Positions 9,398 through 17,786 of a stretch of DNA of 64,000 nucleotides are shown here, piece after piece. The DNA lies in NCBI GenBank assembly GCA_964635965.1, contig CAZWQX010000001.1, positions 38,356-102,355 on the forward strand, in the 5' to 3' direction. This DNA is from JAKVAV01 sp964635965 (GTDB taxonomy: Bacteria; Bacteroidota; Bacteroidia; Flavobacteriales_D; Cryomorphaceae). The notes beneath the pieces are model-generated. The model did no database searches. It was not told the origin of the DNA and saw nothing but the letters and a program-made list of their open reading frames with translations. Within the stretch, counting starts at the first letter, position 1, and each line of letters starts with the position of its first letter. Made by a program: the position numbers and the translations under genes.

Positions 9398-9401
9398 TAA
9401 A

Positions 9402-9659
9402 ATGAGCCGCGCCGATAATACTAGTCAAGAAACTTTCGCATTAGCAAGAAGCAACTACAAACTCATGTTGATTGGTATAGGAGTTGTTGTTTTGGGATTT
9501 ATTCTGATGATTGGCGGTGGAACAGAAGATCCAATGGAGTTTAATGAGGACATCTTTAGTTTCAGAAGGATTACACTTGCTCCGATAATTGTTCTTGCCG
9601 GATACGTGGTAATCTTCTATTCGATTCTAAAAAAAGGCGGTTCGACTAAAGAGTCATGA
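9402..9659 (+). CDS. DUF3098 small membrane protein
   Basis: I start this 85-residue protein at the ATG at 9402, four bases after the ftsX stop, rather than at an earlier in-frame start inside ftsX. It has two transmembrane segments (LMLIGIGVVVLGFILMIGGG and a second near IIVLAGYVVIFYSIL) joined by the loop EDPMEFNEDIFSFRRITLAP. That loop pattern is typical of DUF3098. Its last four bases (ATGA) overlap the uppP start. Function is unknown; it always appears to sit between ftsX and uppP in relatives as far as I recall. Confidence 0.85.
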   Translation: MSRADNTSQETFALARSNYKLMLIGIGVVVLGFILMIGGGTEDPMEFNEDIFSFRRITLAPIIVLAGYVVIFYSILKKGGSTKES

Positions 9660-10456
9660 GTGTATTAGAAGCCTTGATTCTCGGAATCATTCAAGGTCTT
9701 ACGGAGTTTCTTCCCGTTAGCAGTTCAGGTCACTTGGAGTTAACTAAAGCCCTTTTCGGTGATGGGTTAGCCGCCGAAGAAAGCATGCTCTTTACTATAG
9801 CCGTCCATGGGGCTACAGCGCTCAGTACTGTTGTCGTTTTTCGAAAGGATATAGCACAATTAGTTTCAGGCTTATTTCAATTTAAGAAGAACGAAAGCTC
9901 AGCATTTGCACTCCATGTAATCGTAAGTATGATTCCTGTTTTCTGTGTGGGAATGTTTTTCAAGGATGAGATCGAACAACTTTTTGAGGGCAATCTTCTT
10001 TTAGTAGGTGCCTCCTTGATATTCACCGCAGTATTGCTTTACAGCACAACGCGAATTCCGGCTAAGGAAGGAAAAGTTACGGTAGGAAAGGCACTGCTTA
10101 TAGGTATTTCGCAAGCCATTGCTGTTTTACCCGGGGTATCGCGCTCAGGATCTACTATTTCGACTGCCCTTCTTGCGGGTGTTTCAAGGGAAAGAGCGGC
10201 CAGGTTTTCATTTCTCATGGTTTTACCTGTAATCCTCGGGGCAATGATTTTAGAATTCAAAGATTTTCTTGAAGTTCAACCACAGCGCACAATTGATAAT
10301 AATGCCTTGATTACGGGCTTCACGGCGGCATTCTTTTCCGGAATTCTCGCTTGTCGGTGGATGATTGCTCTTGTCAAAAGAAGCAAGCTGGATTATTTTG
10401 CCTATTACTGTTTAGCCGTCGGAGCAATTGCCGTTGCCTATTCCTTCTTTGCATGA
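9656..10456 (+). CDS. uppP: Undecaprenyl-diphosphatase
   Basis: This 266-residue, multi-pass inner-membrane enzyme removes a phosphate from undecaprenyl pyrophosphate, so that the lipid carrier of peptidoglycan and polysaccharide synthesis is recycled. The family signatures are clear: GLTEFLPVSSSGHLEL at residues 14-29 and LPGVSRSGSTIST near 160. It overlaps the previous gene and truB by four bases each (ATGA), so it lies in a translationally coupled run. Loss or gain of this activity affects bacitracin susceptibility in other bacteria. Confidence 0.96.
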   Translation: MSVLEALILGIIQGLTEFLPVSSSGHLELTKALFGDGLAAEESMLFTIAVHGATALSTVVVFRKDIAQLVSGLFQFKKNESSAFALHVIVSMIPVFCVGMFFKDEIEQLFEGNLLLVGASLIFTAVLLYSTTRIPAKEGKVTVGKALLIGISQAIAVLPGVSRSGSTISTALLAGVSRERAARFSFLMVLPVILGAMILEFKDFLEVQPQRTIDNNALITGFTAAFFSGILACRWMIALVKRSKLDYFAYYCLAVGAIAVAYSFFA

Positions 10457-11184
10457 ATTACAACCCCGCAACCGAGGTTGAAAGGTTTCTTGAAGGTCAA
10501 CTTTTACTGATCGATAAACCCCTGGGCTGGACCAGTTTCGATGCCGTGAAATCTGTTCGATTTACTATTCGAAAAAAATTTGGGCTTCGAAAATTAAAGG
10601 TTGGGCATGCAGGAACTCTAGATCCTCTTGCCACAGGTTTGTTGGTTATCTGCACCGGAAAATTTACCAAGAAAATCAGTGATCTATCGCAAGAGCATAA
10701 GACCTATACCGGAGTGATTCGTTTGGGTTCAACAACTCCATCTTATGATCTGGAAACTGAACCTGAAAACGAAAAGTCTACTGATCACATTAAGTCTGCT
10801 GACGTTGAAACTGCCTTGGAGAAATTTCGAGGTCCAATTATGCAAGTTCCACCGATTTTCTCGGCCAAAAAAGTTGATGGAAAACGAGCCTACAACGCAG
10901 CGAGAAAAGGAGAAGACTTAGTTTTAGAACCGAGGCCTGTGATCATTCATAGTTTCGAAGTTTCTACAGATACATTCCCTGACATATCTTTTAAAATTGA
11001 GTGTAGCAAGGGAACATATATTCGATCGATAGCACATGATCTTGGCCAAACCCTTGGCTGTGGAGCCCACTTGATTGAGCTGAGGCGCACTAAAGTTGGG
11101 GATTACGCAGTCGAAAACGCCATCGATCCGGAAGATTTCAGGAAGATACTTTGGGGTGATGATGAGATCATAAATGATAGGTGA
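10453..11184 (+). CDS. truB: tRNA pseudouridine(55) synthase
   Basis: TruB isomerises U55 in the T loop of tRNAs. The start chosen is the ATG at 10453, which overlaps the uppP stop. The protein has 243 residues and reads GQLLLIDKPLGWTSFDAV, then the catalytic motif GHAGTLDPLATGLL with its aspartate, then KKVDGKRAYNAAR and KCS-like KIECSKGTYIRSIA. It lacks the long C-terminal PUA extension seen in some proteobacterial enzymes. It is the last tightly overlapping gene before queA. Confidence 0.96.
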   Translation: MNYNPATEVERFLEGQLLLIDKPLGWTSFDAVKSVRFTIRKKFGLRKLKVGHAGTLDPLATGLLVICTGKFTKKISDLSQEHKTYTGVIRLGSTTPSYDLETEPENEKSTDHIKSADVETALEKFRGPIMQVPPIFSAKKVDGKRAYNAARKGEDLVLEPRPVIIHSFEVSTDTFPDISFKIECSKGTYIRSIAHDLGQTLGCGAHLIELRRTKVGDYAVENAIDPEDFRKILWGDDEIINDR

Positions 11185-11203
11185 ATTATTCACCCGTTTT
11201 CAT

Positions 11204-11211
11204 TAACTTCG
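11204..11211 (+). promoter_or_regulatory. Possible -7 promoter element for queA
   Basis: TAACTTCG differs from TAnnTTTG at one position and lies 33 bases before the queA ATG, in the 60-base gap after truB. No clear TTG partner was seen. Confidence 0.3.
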
Positions 11212-11244
11212 CAGCCGCTTTTTTGCCCCATAAAAACGTATTGG

Positions 11245-12294
11245 ATGAAACTTTCGAAGTTCAAATTCAACCTTCCTCAAGAGCTCATAGCCCAGTATCC
11301 TTCAGAAAACCGAGATGAAAGCCGCCTTTTAGTTCTTCATCGTGAAACAGGAGATATTGAGCACAAAACCTTTAAAGAGGTTCTTGATTATTTTGATGAG
11401 AATGACTCTTTCGTGATGAACAACACGAAGGTATTTCCTGCGAGATTATATGGGAATAAAGAAAAGACCGGAGCAAAAATTGAGGTGTTTCTCCTCCGCG
11501 AGTTAAACAGAGAAAGCTTGCTTTGGGATGTGCTTGTTGATCCTGCGCGTAAAATTCGAATCGGAAACAAACTCTACTTTGGAGAAAACGATGAGTTGGT
11601 AGCAGAAGTAATCGACAATACTACCTCTAGAGGAAGAACGTTGCGATTCCTCTTTGACGGACCATACGAAGATTTCAAGAACACCATGATGTCCTTGGGT
11701 GAGACACCTGTGCCCAAGTATATCGGGCGTCCTGTTGAAGAGATGGATGAGGATCGTTACCAGACGATATTTGCCGAAGTTGAAGGAGCCGTAGCCGTTC
11801 CAACAGCTGGTTTGCACTTCAGCCGCGAGTTGCTAAAACGAATGGAGCTCAAGGGAATTCACTTTGCCCCAATTACTCTGCACGTTGGTTTAGGAACATT
11901 CCGCCCTGTTGAAGTCGAAGATTTAACCAAGCATAAAATGGACAGCGAACAAATGTTCATTAGTCAAGGATCAGCTGACAGGGTAAATCAAACAAAACTT
12001 GCAAAAGGGAAAGTTTGCGTTGTGGGAACTACCGCAATGAGAGCGGTTGAAACTTCTGTATCAACGGAAGGCTTATTGAAGCCATTTGAAGGTTGGACGA
12101 ATAAGTTTATTTTCCCTCCATATGAATTCTCAATCGCCAATGCGATGATCAGCAATCTTCACGCTCCTGAGAGCACCTTGCTGATGCAAGTTGCCGCTTT
12201 CGGAGGATATGAGAATGTGATGAACGCCTACAAAGTAGCAATCAAAGAGAAATACCGTTTCTTGGCATATGGGGATGCCATGTTGATTATCTAA
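11245..12294 (+). CDS. queA: S-adenosylmethionine:tRNA ribosyltransferase-isomerase
   Basis: QueA transfers and isomerises the ribosyl part of SAM to 7-aminomethyl-7-deazaguanine in tRNA, making epoxyqueuosine. The 349 residues cover the full family length. Recognisable segments are FKFNLPQELIAQYPSENRDE at the start, MNNTKVFPARL, DRYQTIFAEVEGAVAVPTAGLHFSREL in the middle and LHVGLGTFRPVE. ispD follows after 7 bases, so the two are probably co-transcribed although unrelated in function. No tgt or queG is in the window. Confidence 0.96.
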   Translation: MKLSKFKFNLPQELIAQYPSENRDESRLLVLHRETGDIEHKTFKEVLDYFDENDSFVMNNTKVFPARLYGNKEKTGAKIEVFLLRELNRESLLWDVLVDPARKIRIGNKLYFGENDELVAEVIDNTTSRGRTLRFLFDGPYEDFKNTMMSLGETPVPKYIGRPVEEMDEDRYQTIFAEVEGAVAVPTAGLHFSRELLKRMELKGIHFAPITLHVGLGTFRPVEVEDLTKHKMDSEQMFISQGSADRVNQTKLAKGKVCVVGTTAMRAVETSVSTEGLLKPFEGWTNKFIFPPYEFSIANAMISNLHAPESTLLMQVAAFGGYENVMNAYKVAIKEKYRFLAYGDAMLII

Positions 12295-12301
12295 GTTTCC
12301 A

Positions 12302-12973
12302 ATGGGGAAAAAGGCCGTAATCATCGTTGCCGGGGGAACCGGAACACGAATGAATCTCAATACGGCCAAGCAGTTTTTACCACTTGGCGAGAAACCGATT
12401 ATCCTTCACACATTCGAGGCGTTTCGACTGTACGATCCCTCAATGGAGTTTATACTCGTGCTCTTTAAAGAATTGCATGGTGAATGGGACAAAATCCGTA
12501 AGGATTACGGTTTCGAACTTTCTCACAAAGTAGTTGAGGGCGGCAAAGAACGGTTTCATTCTGTTTTGAATGGAATCAATGCACTTAGTGATGAAGTAGA
12601 GCTGGTAGCCGTTCACGATGCAGTGCGTCCTTTCGTTTCCTCCAATACTATTGATCGCTGCTTTGGAGAAGCCGAGATTTCCGGTGCGGCCATCCCGGGA
12701 ATTCCCGTAACGGATACCATTCGAAGAGTTCGAGATGCATCGAGCGTTACCATCCCTCGAAAGGAACTTATGGCCATACAAACTCCTCAATGTTTCAAAG
12801 CAAACACCTTAAAAGAAGCATATCGAACTGAGTATCGCGACGTTTTTACCGATGATGCATCTGTAGTAGAATTCGCCAACCAGCCCGTTCAAATAGTTGA
12901 AGGAAACAGGAGGAATATAAAAATCACCACCCGCGAAGATTTACTCATAGCACATGCATTTTTAAAAGGTTAA
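12302..12973 (+). CDS. ispD: 2-C-methyl-D-erythritol 4-phosphate cytidylyltransferase
   Basis: IspD attaches CMP to methylerythritol phosphate in the non-mevalonate isoprenoid pathway. The 223-residue protein begins with the nucleotidyltransferase motif AGGTGTRMNLNTAKQFLPLGEKPI, and later has VHDAVRPFVS, ITDTIRR-like VTDTIRRV and TDDASVVEF. It thereby feeds the polyprenyl carrier made by the prenyl synthase at 16386 and recycled by UppP at 9656. It sits directly behind queA. Confidence 0.95.
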   Translation: MGKKAVIIVAGGTGTRMNLNTAKQFLPLGEKPIILHTFEAFRLYDPSMEFILVLFKELHGEWDKIRKDYGFELSHKVVEGGKERFHSVLNGINALSDEVELVAVHDAVRPFVSSNTIDRCFGEAEISGAAIPGIPVTDTIRRVRDASSVTIPRKELMAIQTPQCFKANTLKEAYRTEYRDVFTDDASVVEFANQPVQIVEGNRRNIKITTREDLLIAHAFLKG

Positions 12974-13016
12974 CCCTTATCAAGTCGTTGGTTTCATTCC
13001 ACCTTATCGCATTCAG

Positions 13017-13024
13017 TACCTTTG
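13017..13024 (+). promoter_or_regulatory. -7 promoter element placing rlmN transcription start at or next to its GTG
   Basis: TACCTTTG is an exact TAnnTTTG match. Only five bases separate it from the GTG at 13030, so the expected transcription start falls on or beside that codon. This argues for the GTG start and for a leaderless or nearly leaderless mRNA. Confidence 0.5.
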
Positions 13025-13029
13025 CATCC

Positions 13030-14091
13030 GTGAAAGCACCCAAAGACATTCGAAAACTAAGCAAAGCGGAGTTGATTGAACACTTCGAGCAGATGGGGGA
13101 AAAATCATTTCGAGGTAAACAGGTTTTCGAGTGGCTCTGGACAAAACGGGCTCGCGATTTTGACGAAATGACAAATCTGCCTTTGTCACTTAGAGAGCGA
13201 CTTAAAGAAGAGTTTGTCATAAAAAGCATGCGAATTGCAGACAAACAAATTAGCTCAGACGGAACCATCAAATACGCGTTCAAAATGAGCGATGGCCCCG
13301 TAGTGGAAGGAGTTCTAATTCCAACACAGAACCGAACTACGGCATGTATTTCTTCTCAAGTGGGCTGTAGTTTGAGTTGTAAATTTTGTGCAACAGGCAA
13401 ATTAAAGAGGCTTAGAAATCTGGAGGCATATGAGATTTATGATCAGGTCTCAGAGATATACCAAGATGCGGAAATTCTTCGCGATAAACCCCTTTCAAAT
13501 ATTGTTTACATGGGAATGGGAGAACCCTTATTGAATTACGGAAATGTGCTTGAGTCAACTTTCCGCATTGCTGATGATAAAGGGCTCGGAATGTCACCGA
13601 AGCGAATTACGGTCAGCACGGCCGGAATTGCTAAAATGATTCAAAAGCTCGGCGATGATGAAGTAAGATTTAATCTGGCATTGTCACTTCATGCGGCAAA
13701 TGATGCGAAGCGAAATGAGATTATGCCAATTAACGAGTCGAACAACCTCGAAGTATTGGCCGATTCATTGAAGTACTTTCACGAAAAAACAGGCAGTCGG
13801 GTCACGTTTGAATACATAATTTTTAAAGGCTTCAATGACGAAATTGAAGATGCTCAGGAACTGGCTGAATTTGCAAAATGTGTCCCTTGCAAAATCAATA
13901 TCATCGAGTACAATCCAATCGATGGAGAGGAATTCGAACAGGCTGACCCTGAAAAAGTTGATGCCTTTGCCGACTATTTGGAGAGCCGGAATCTAATCGT
14001 GAATGTTCGTCGAAGCCGTGGGAAAGACATCGATGCTGCCTGCGGCCAACTAGCGAATAAAAATAAAGCTGCCCTCAAGTCAGCGCCCTAG
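13030..14091 (+). CDS. rlmN: 23S rRNA (adenine(2503)-C2)/tRNA methyltransferase RlmN
   Basis: This radical SAM enzyme methylates C2 of A2503 in 23S rRNA and A37 in some tRNAs. The [4Fe-4S]-binding motif CSLSCKFC is intact, GMGEPLLNY follows, and the C-terminal cysteine of the methylation cycle lies in DIDAACGQL. I prefer the GTG at 13030 (353 residues, starting KAPKDIRKLSK) because a TACCTTTG promoter element immediately precedes it; a TTG 14 codons upstream is possible but would lie at the -33 region. Its stop shares the bases CTAG with the convergent gene at 14088. Confidence 0.95.
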   Translation: MKAPKDIRKLSKAELIEHFEQMGEKSFRGKQVFEWLWTKRARDFDEMTNLPLSLRERLKEEFVIKSMRIADKQISSDGTIKYAFKMSDGPVVEGVLIPTQNRTTACISSQVGCSLSCKFCATGKLKRLRNLEAYEIYDQVSEIYQDAEILRDKPLSNIVYMGMGEPLLNYGNVLESTFRIADDKGLGMSPKRITVSTAGIAKMIQKLGDDEVRFNLALSLHAANDAKRNEIMPINESNNLEVLADSLKYFHEKTGSRVTFEYIIFKGFNDEIEDAQELAEFAKCVPCKINIIEYNPIDGEEFEQADPEKVDAFADYLESRNLIVNVRRSRGKDIDAACGQLANKNKAALKSAP

Positions 14092-14795
14092 AATCCCAGT
14101 CCTAATCGAACACCAAAATCCCAACCAAAAGCAATTTCTTCCAGAGGCTCAATGAAGTAAGCCGACGGATCATTTAAGTCCGTTGATCTGACAATTTGAA
14201 AGTCTTTGAATCGAATCGCCGGTCCTGTATAGATATCGAAGAATAAATTACTTGTAAGGGAAAGGAGTTGGAACCCGATTTTCGAAGAAGCGCTCAGAAT
14301 ATTTCTATTGTCTTCAAATACATCTCCGGTGAGGGTTCCCGTAGAATCAAAAACGGCAAAACCCTTGGAATAAGTCCTGTAGTTGATCCCGAGATCCAGA
14401 TACAATCCGTCAGGTTCTTCGAGATCTTCAAAATACCGTCTCACCGAGAAGGATATGCTGTATCCGGTCTGAATATCAATATTTTCACCAAAGTTATCCA
14501 ATTCATAATCGAACCAGCCTGCGGTATAATTCCTACGAGTTATCCCTGCAGCTATTTGGAATGAAAATTGATTCGAAATTACCCGCTCGTAATAAATCCG
14601 AAAATCTCCATAAAGAATCTGAACCGGATCGAATTTTATGGCGTTTTGAATAAGGATTAGGGTGTCTTGCTCAAATTCATATTCCTCCTCGGCTTCATTT
14701 TGTCCAAAGGCATATTGTGCGCAAAGTAGGGCCAACAAGAATGTATATTTGTGCAAGGTAATCTTCAATTTGACGCTGTTTTTGAAGCAAGCCAA
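14088..14795 (-). CDS. Secreted or outer-membrane beta-barrel-like protein of unknown function
   Basis: The protein has up to 235 residues and a signal peptide (KITLHKYTFLLALLCAQYAFGQ). After an acidic stretch (NEAEEEYEFEQDT) it is rich in alternating hydrophobic and aromatic residues, such as IYYERVISNQFSFQIAAGITRR and GYSISFSVRRYF, and it ends ...DFGVRLGLGF with a terminal phenylalanine. That pattern suits a small outer-membrane beta barrel, but I recognise no named family. There is no ATG: translation must begin at the TTG at 14795 or a TTG about eight codons later. Confidence 0.65.
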   Translation of the reverse strand: MACFKNSVKLKITLHKYTFLLALLCAQYAFGQNEAEEEYEFEQDTLILIQNAIKFDPVQILYGDFRIYYERVISNQFSFQIAAGITRRNYTAGWFDYELDNFGENIDIQTGYSISFSVRRYFEDLEEPDGLYLDLGINYRTYSKGFAVFDSTGTLTGDVFEDNRNILSASSKIGFQLLSLTSNLFFDIYTGPAIRFKDFQIVRSTDLNDPSAYFIEPLEEIAFGWDFGVRLGLGF

Positions 14796-14808
14796 GATAG
14801 TTAGATTT

Positions 14809-16353
14809 ATGAAGGTCCGTTTCTTTCACTTGTTTTCACTTTTTTTCTTCTCTGTCGGCATCGTGTTCGCTCAGTCGGAGTCGAAATTTACTTTCAGCAC
14901 GGGCCCTGAACTTGAAGAACGAAAAGGGGATGCACTTTTAAATACCTTTGGTCACCATCAAGATTTTTTCTTTACCCTGAGGAACAACCGAAGAAGAAAC
15001 GGCGAGTTCATCCTGGAAAAAATCGATACGGATAGCTTGAGCGTACTCCTCACTCAAAACTTCTCATTGCCTGAACTAAAAGGGATGGTGCCCATCCTCG
15101 CCTATCCGATTTCTTCAAAAACGAGTAGTTTCTTGATTGCAACCGCTGAAGACCCGGAAGATGAAGACCTATTCATTTTAGCTTATCAAATAGGTGATGA
15201 CTTATCGATATCAAAACAACCCATCGTTCTCGGCATCGGAAATCGAAAAGCGATATTAGCGGAGAATGGGTTTCTCCTTTTTAAGACAGATAACGAAGAA
15301 AAAATCGCCTTACTTGTTCCTGCGGAAGCGAATGAAGCGCGGAATGAAAAATTCCAGATTCGCTATTTCAATTCTGACTTTAAGCTTGAAAGGTCGGAGA
15401 AATTGGAAATACCATATTCTTCGGGGCAGGTCTCTCTTCGAAGTGCCGTATTGTCGCCTTCAGGAACACTTCATGGAGTTATAGCAGTATCCAGGTCTTC
15501 GGATATGGCTGTCACTCCAGATGGTTATGCCCTTTTGACTTACAATCCTACTGACGGAATAGTCAAGGAAAAGGCCCTTTCTCTAGGTTCAAAATGGTTT
15601 TATGATCTCAAGCTTACACTTACTCCCGATACCAATTTGTGGCTGGCGGGATATTACAGCAATATGGTTGAACCTTCGATGGCCGGCACATTCTCTGTGT
15701 TGATTGAATCACGAACCGGAGATTTATTGGATACAGGATTATATCCATTTGACAGAGAATTTAGGTTGATTTTTAGATCGGATTTAAAAAGCGGAGAGGA
15801 CGATCTGGGTCAATTTAAATTGGATCAAGCATATATTGGAAAGGATAGTCACTTGAAACTGATAAGTGAAAAGCGATACAACAGGTCTAGTACGATATTT
15901 AACCCTGCGACCGGCACGTATTCCATCATCCAGATATACAGCTATGATGAACTTCTGATCTCAGATATTCGATCGAACAGCACTATTGAAAAAAACATAG
16001 TCATACCGAAGTATCAATCATCTTCCCGAGAGGAAGGTAGATTCACCTCTTACCTTCTTCTCGAAGATGAAGAGACAACCTGGATATTTTACAATGATCA
16101 TGTTCGAAATGCAAATTTGGCCTTAAATGATTACAACTCATACCGCCAACTGAACAACGAGAACAACATAGTAATAACGCATCTTCAAATAGATGGTTCC
16201 AACATCCAAAAAGGAATAATTGATCCTAAACTAACGGACGACTACCTGTTAGATCCCGTGCATCACTATGAAACAGATAATGCTCTTATTCTGACAACCT
16301 ACAAGGGATACCGCACAAGGTATCTCAAGGTAAACTTACCTGATTCACAATGA
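14809..16353 (+). CDS. Secreted protein of unknown function (514 aa)
   Basis: I start at the ATG at 14809, because MKVRFFHLFSLFFFSVGIVFAQ is a good signal peptide; the frame is open further upstream, over the divergent neighbour. The mature part has many short beta-like blocks of the kind TSSFLIATAEDPEDEDLFILAY and GTLHGVIAVSRSSD, which might be a beta propeller, but I see no diagnostic repeat and no sorting domain at the C-terminus. It diverges from the gene at 14088-14795, and only 13 bases separate the two starts, so their promoters must overlap each other or the coding ends. Confidence 0.65.
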   Translation: MKVRFFHLFSLFFFSVGIVFAQSESKFTFSTGPELEERKGDALLNTFGHHQDFFFTLRNNRRRNGEFILEKIDTDSLSVLLTQNFSLPELKGMVPILAYPISSKTSSFLIATAEDPEDEDLFILAYQIGDDLSISKQPIVLGIGNRKAILAENGFLLFKTDNEEKIALLVPAEANEARNEKFQIRYFNSDFKLERSEKLEIPYSSGQVSLRSAVLSPSGTLHGVIAVSRSSDMAVTPDGYALLTYNPTDGIVKEKALSLGSKWFYDLKLTLTPDTNLWLAGYYSNMVEPSMAGTFSVLIESRTGDLLDTGLYPFDREFRLIFRSDLKSGEDDLGQFKLDQAYIGKDSHLKLISEKRYNRSSTIFNPATGTYSIIQIYSYDELLISDIRSNSTIEKNIVIPKYQSSSREEGRFTSYLLLEDEETTWIFYNDHVRNANLALNDYNSYRQLNNENNIVITHLQIDGSNIQKGIIDPKLTDDYLLDPVHHYETDNALILTTYKGYRTRYLKVNLPDSQ

Positions 16354-16385
16354 GTGATCATGAATTGTGATATTTGTCGCCTCTT

Positions 16386-17345
16386 ATGATGAGTGTTGGA
16401 GAAATAAAAACGCCTATAGCTGCCGAAATGAAAGAGTTCGAACAACGCTTTCGAGACTCAATGCGCAGCAATACGCCTCTTTTGGATAAAATCACTCATT
16501 ACATCGTAAAGAGGAAGGGAAAACAGATGCGTCCAATGTTCGTTTTCCTTTCAGCGAAACTGAGTGGTAGAATAAATGATTCTACATATGTAGCCGCTTC
16601 ATTGATCGAACTGCTCCACACCGCAACACTTGTTCATGACGATGTTGTGGATGATGCTCACCTCCGAAGAGGGTTCTTCTCAATCAACGCACTTTGGAAA
16701 AACAAAATCGCCGTTTTGCTTTCAAGAGGGCTTCTAATGAGTGTTGAAGAGGGTGAATTTGAACTCTTGAAGATTGTAAGCCGAGCGGTTAAGGAAATGT
16801 CTGAAGGAGAACTCCTTCAAATGGAAAAAGCGCGAAAGTTAAATATCACTGAATCGGTATACTTCGACATCATAAGACAGAAAACAGCCTCTCTCATTTC
16901 AGCTTGTTGCGAAAGTGGGGCTCATTCTTCAAGCGACAATCCCGAGGTTCGGGAAAAAATGCGTGTTTTTGGCGAAAAAACCGGGATCGCATTTCAAATT
17001 AAAGATGATCTATTCGATTACAACGCAAACGGAAAAATAGGAAAGCCCACAGGTATTGATATCAAGGAGAAGAAGATGACTCTGCCTCTGATTCATGCTC
17101 TGGAAAATTCGATTCATTCTGATCGAAAATGGATTATCAATACCGTTAAAAACCGCAATGAAGATAAAAAAGAGGTTGCTAAAGTAATTGACTTTGTTGT
17201 GAGTTCGGGAGGTATTGAATACGCACGTGATCAAATGCATGATTACAAAAATCAGGCTTTGGAAATTCTTCATACTTTTGAAGATAGCGATGCCAGAAGA
17301 TCGCTGGAAGGCTTGGTTAATTACACCATCGAACGCAAAAAATAG
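16386..17345 (+). CDS. Polyprenyl diphosphate synthase (octaprenyl-type)
   Basis: This is a trans-prenyltransferase that extends allylic diphosphates with isopentenyl diphosphate, probably supplying the side chain of menaquinone. The first aspartate motif reads LVHDDVVDDAHLRRG, the second is FQIKDDLFDYN, and KGKQMRPMFVFLSAKL near the N-terminus is the substrate-binding region. Length is 319 residues from the ATG at 16386; a second ATG follows at once and a TTG lies four codons upstream. A GATATTTG sequence at 16369-16376 is a weak -7 candidate. Confidence 0.92.
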   Translation: MMSVGEIKTPIAAEMKEFEQRFRDSMRSNTPLLDKITHYIVKRKGKQMRPMFVFLSAKLSGRINDSTYVAASLIELLHTATLVHDDVVDDAHLRRGFFSINALWKNKIAVLLSRGLLMSVEEGEFELLKIVSRAVKEMSEGELLQMEKARKLNITESVYFDIIRQKTASLISACCESGAHSSSDNPEVREKMRVFGEKTGIAFQIKDDLFDYNANGKIGKPTGIDIKEKKMTLPLIHALENSIHSDRKWIINTVKNRNEDKKEVAKVIDFVVSSGGIEYARDQMHDYKNQALEILHTFEDSDARRSLEGLVNYTIERKK

Positions 17346-17356
17346 TTCCATTTATA

Positions 17357-17785
17357 ATGAGATTTTCAGCATGGATTATCGTGCTTTTCATTTGTGCTTG
17401 CGGCTCGAATGTCGAACCTGAGATTAGTGATCAGACGGAAGTTCCTGTTCAAAACAGTGCTGAAATCATTGACGTTGTCGAATATCACCCAAACGGAGCC
17501 GTAAAGCTTCGCGGAAAAAGTCAAGACGGGAAAAGGTTGGGAAAATGGGAATCCTTTTACCCGAGTGGCTACCGATGGAGTGAAGTAGAATATCGTTCGG
17601 GTCTCCGAGAAGGGGATGCCATTTCCTACTACGACAATGGAATGATGCGCTATCAAGGGAGGTATTACAACGATGAGCAAACAGGTGTTTGGAGTTTTTA
17701 CGATACAACCGGAGCTCTGGTAAAACGAATTGATATGGACACTTTGCAATCAAGTCGTCTCTCTTCAACCCCACAAACGGATTAG
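17357..17785 (+). CDS. MORN/YwqK-repeat lipoprotein
   Basis: This 142-residue protein opens with MRFSAWIIVLFICAC, a lipoprotein signal with the acceptor cysteine at residue 15. It then carries about four repeats of the YwqK/MORN type: EYHPNGAVKLRGKSQDGKRL, FYPSGYRWSEVEYRSGLREG, YYDNGMMRYQGRYYNDEQTG and FYDTTGALVKRI. Such proteins are often labelled antitoxin YwqK by homology, but nothing here indicates a toxin-antitoxin pair. It lies between the prenyl synthase and dnaG, with 11 bases before it and one base after it, so it is likely part of one transcript. Confidence 0.8.
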   Translation: MRFSAWIIVLFICACGSNVEPEISDQTEVPVQNSAEIIDVVEYHPNGAVKLRGKSQDGKRLGKWESFYPSGYRWSEVEYRSGLREGDAISYYDNGMMRYQGRYYNDEQTGVWSFYDTTGALVKRIDMDTLQSSRLSSTPQTD

Positions 17786-17786
17786 A

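Noticed and set aside
17357..17785. YwqK-type antitoxin as part of a toxin-antitoxin system
   Set aside because: It is a lipoprotein with MORN-like repeats between housekeeping genes, with no toxin partner; the antitoxin label is only a homology name.
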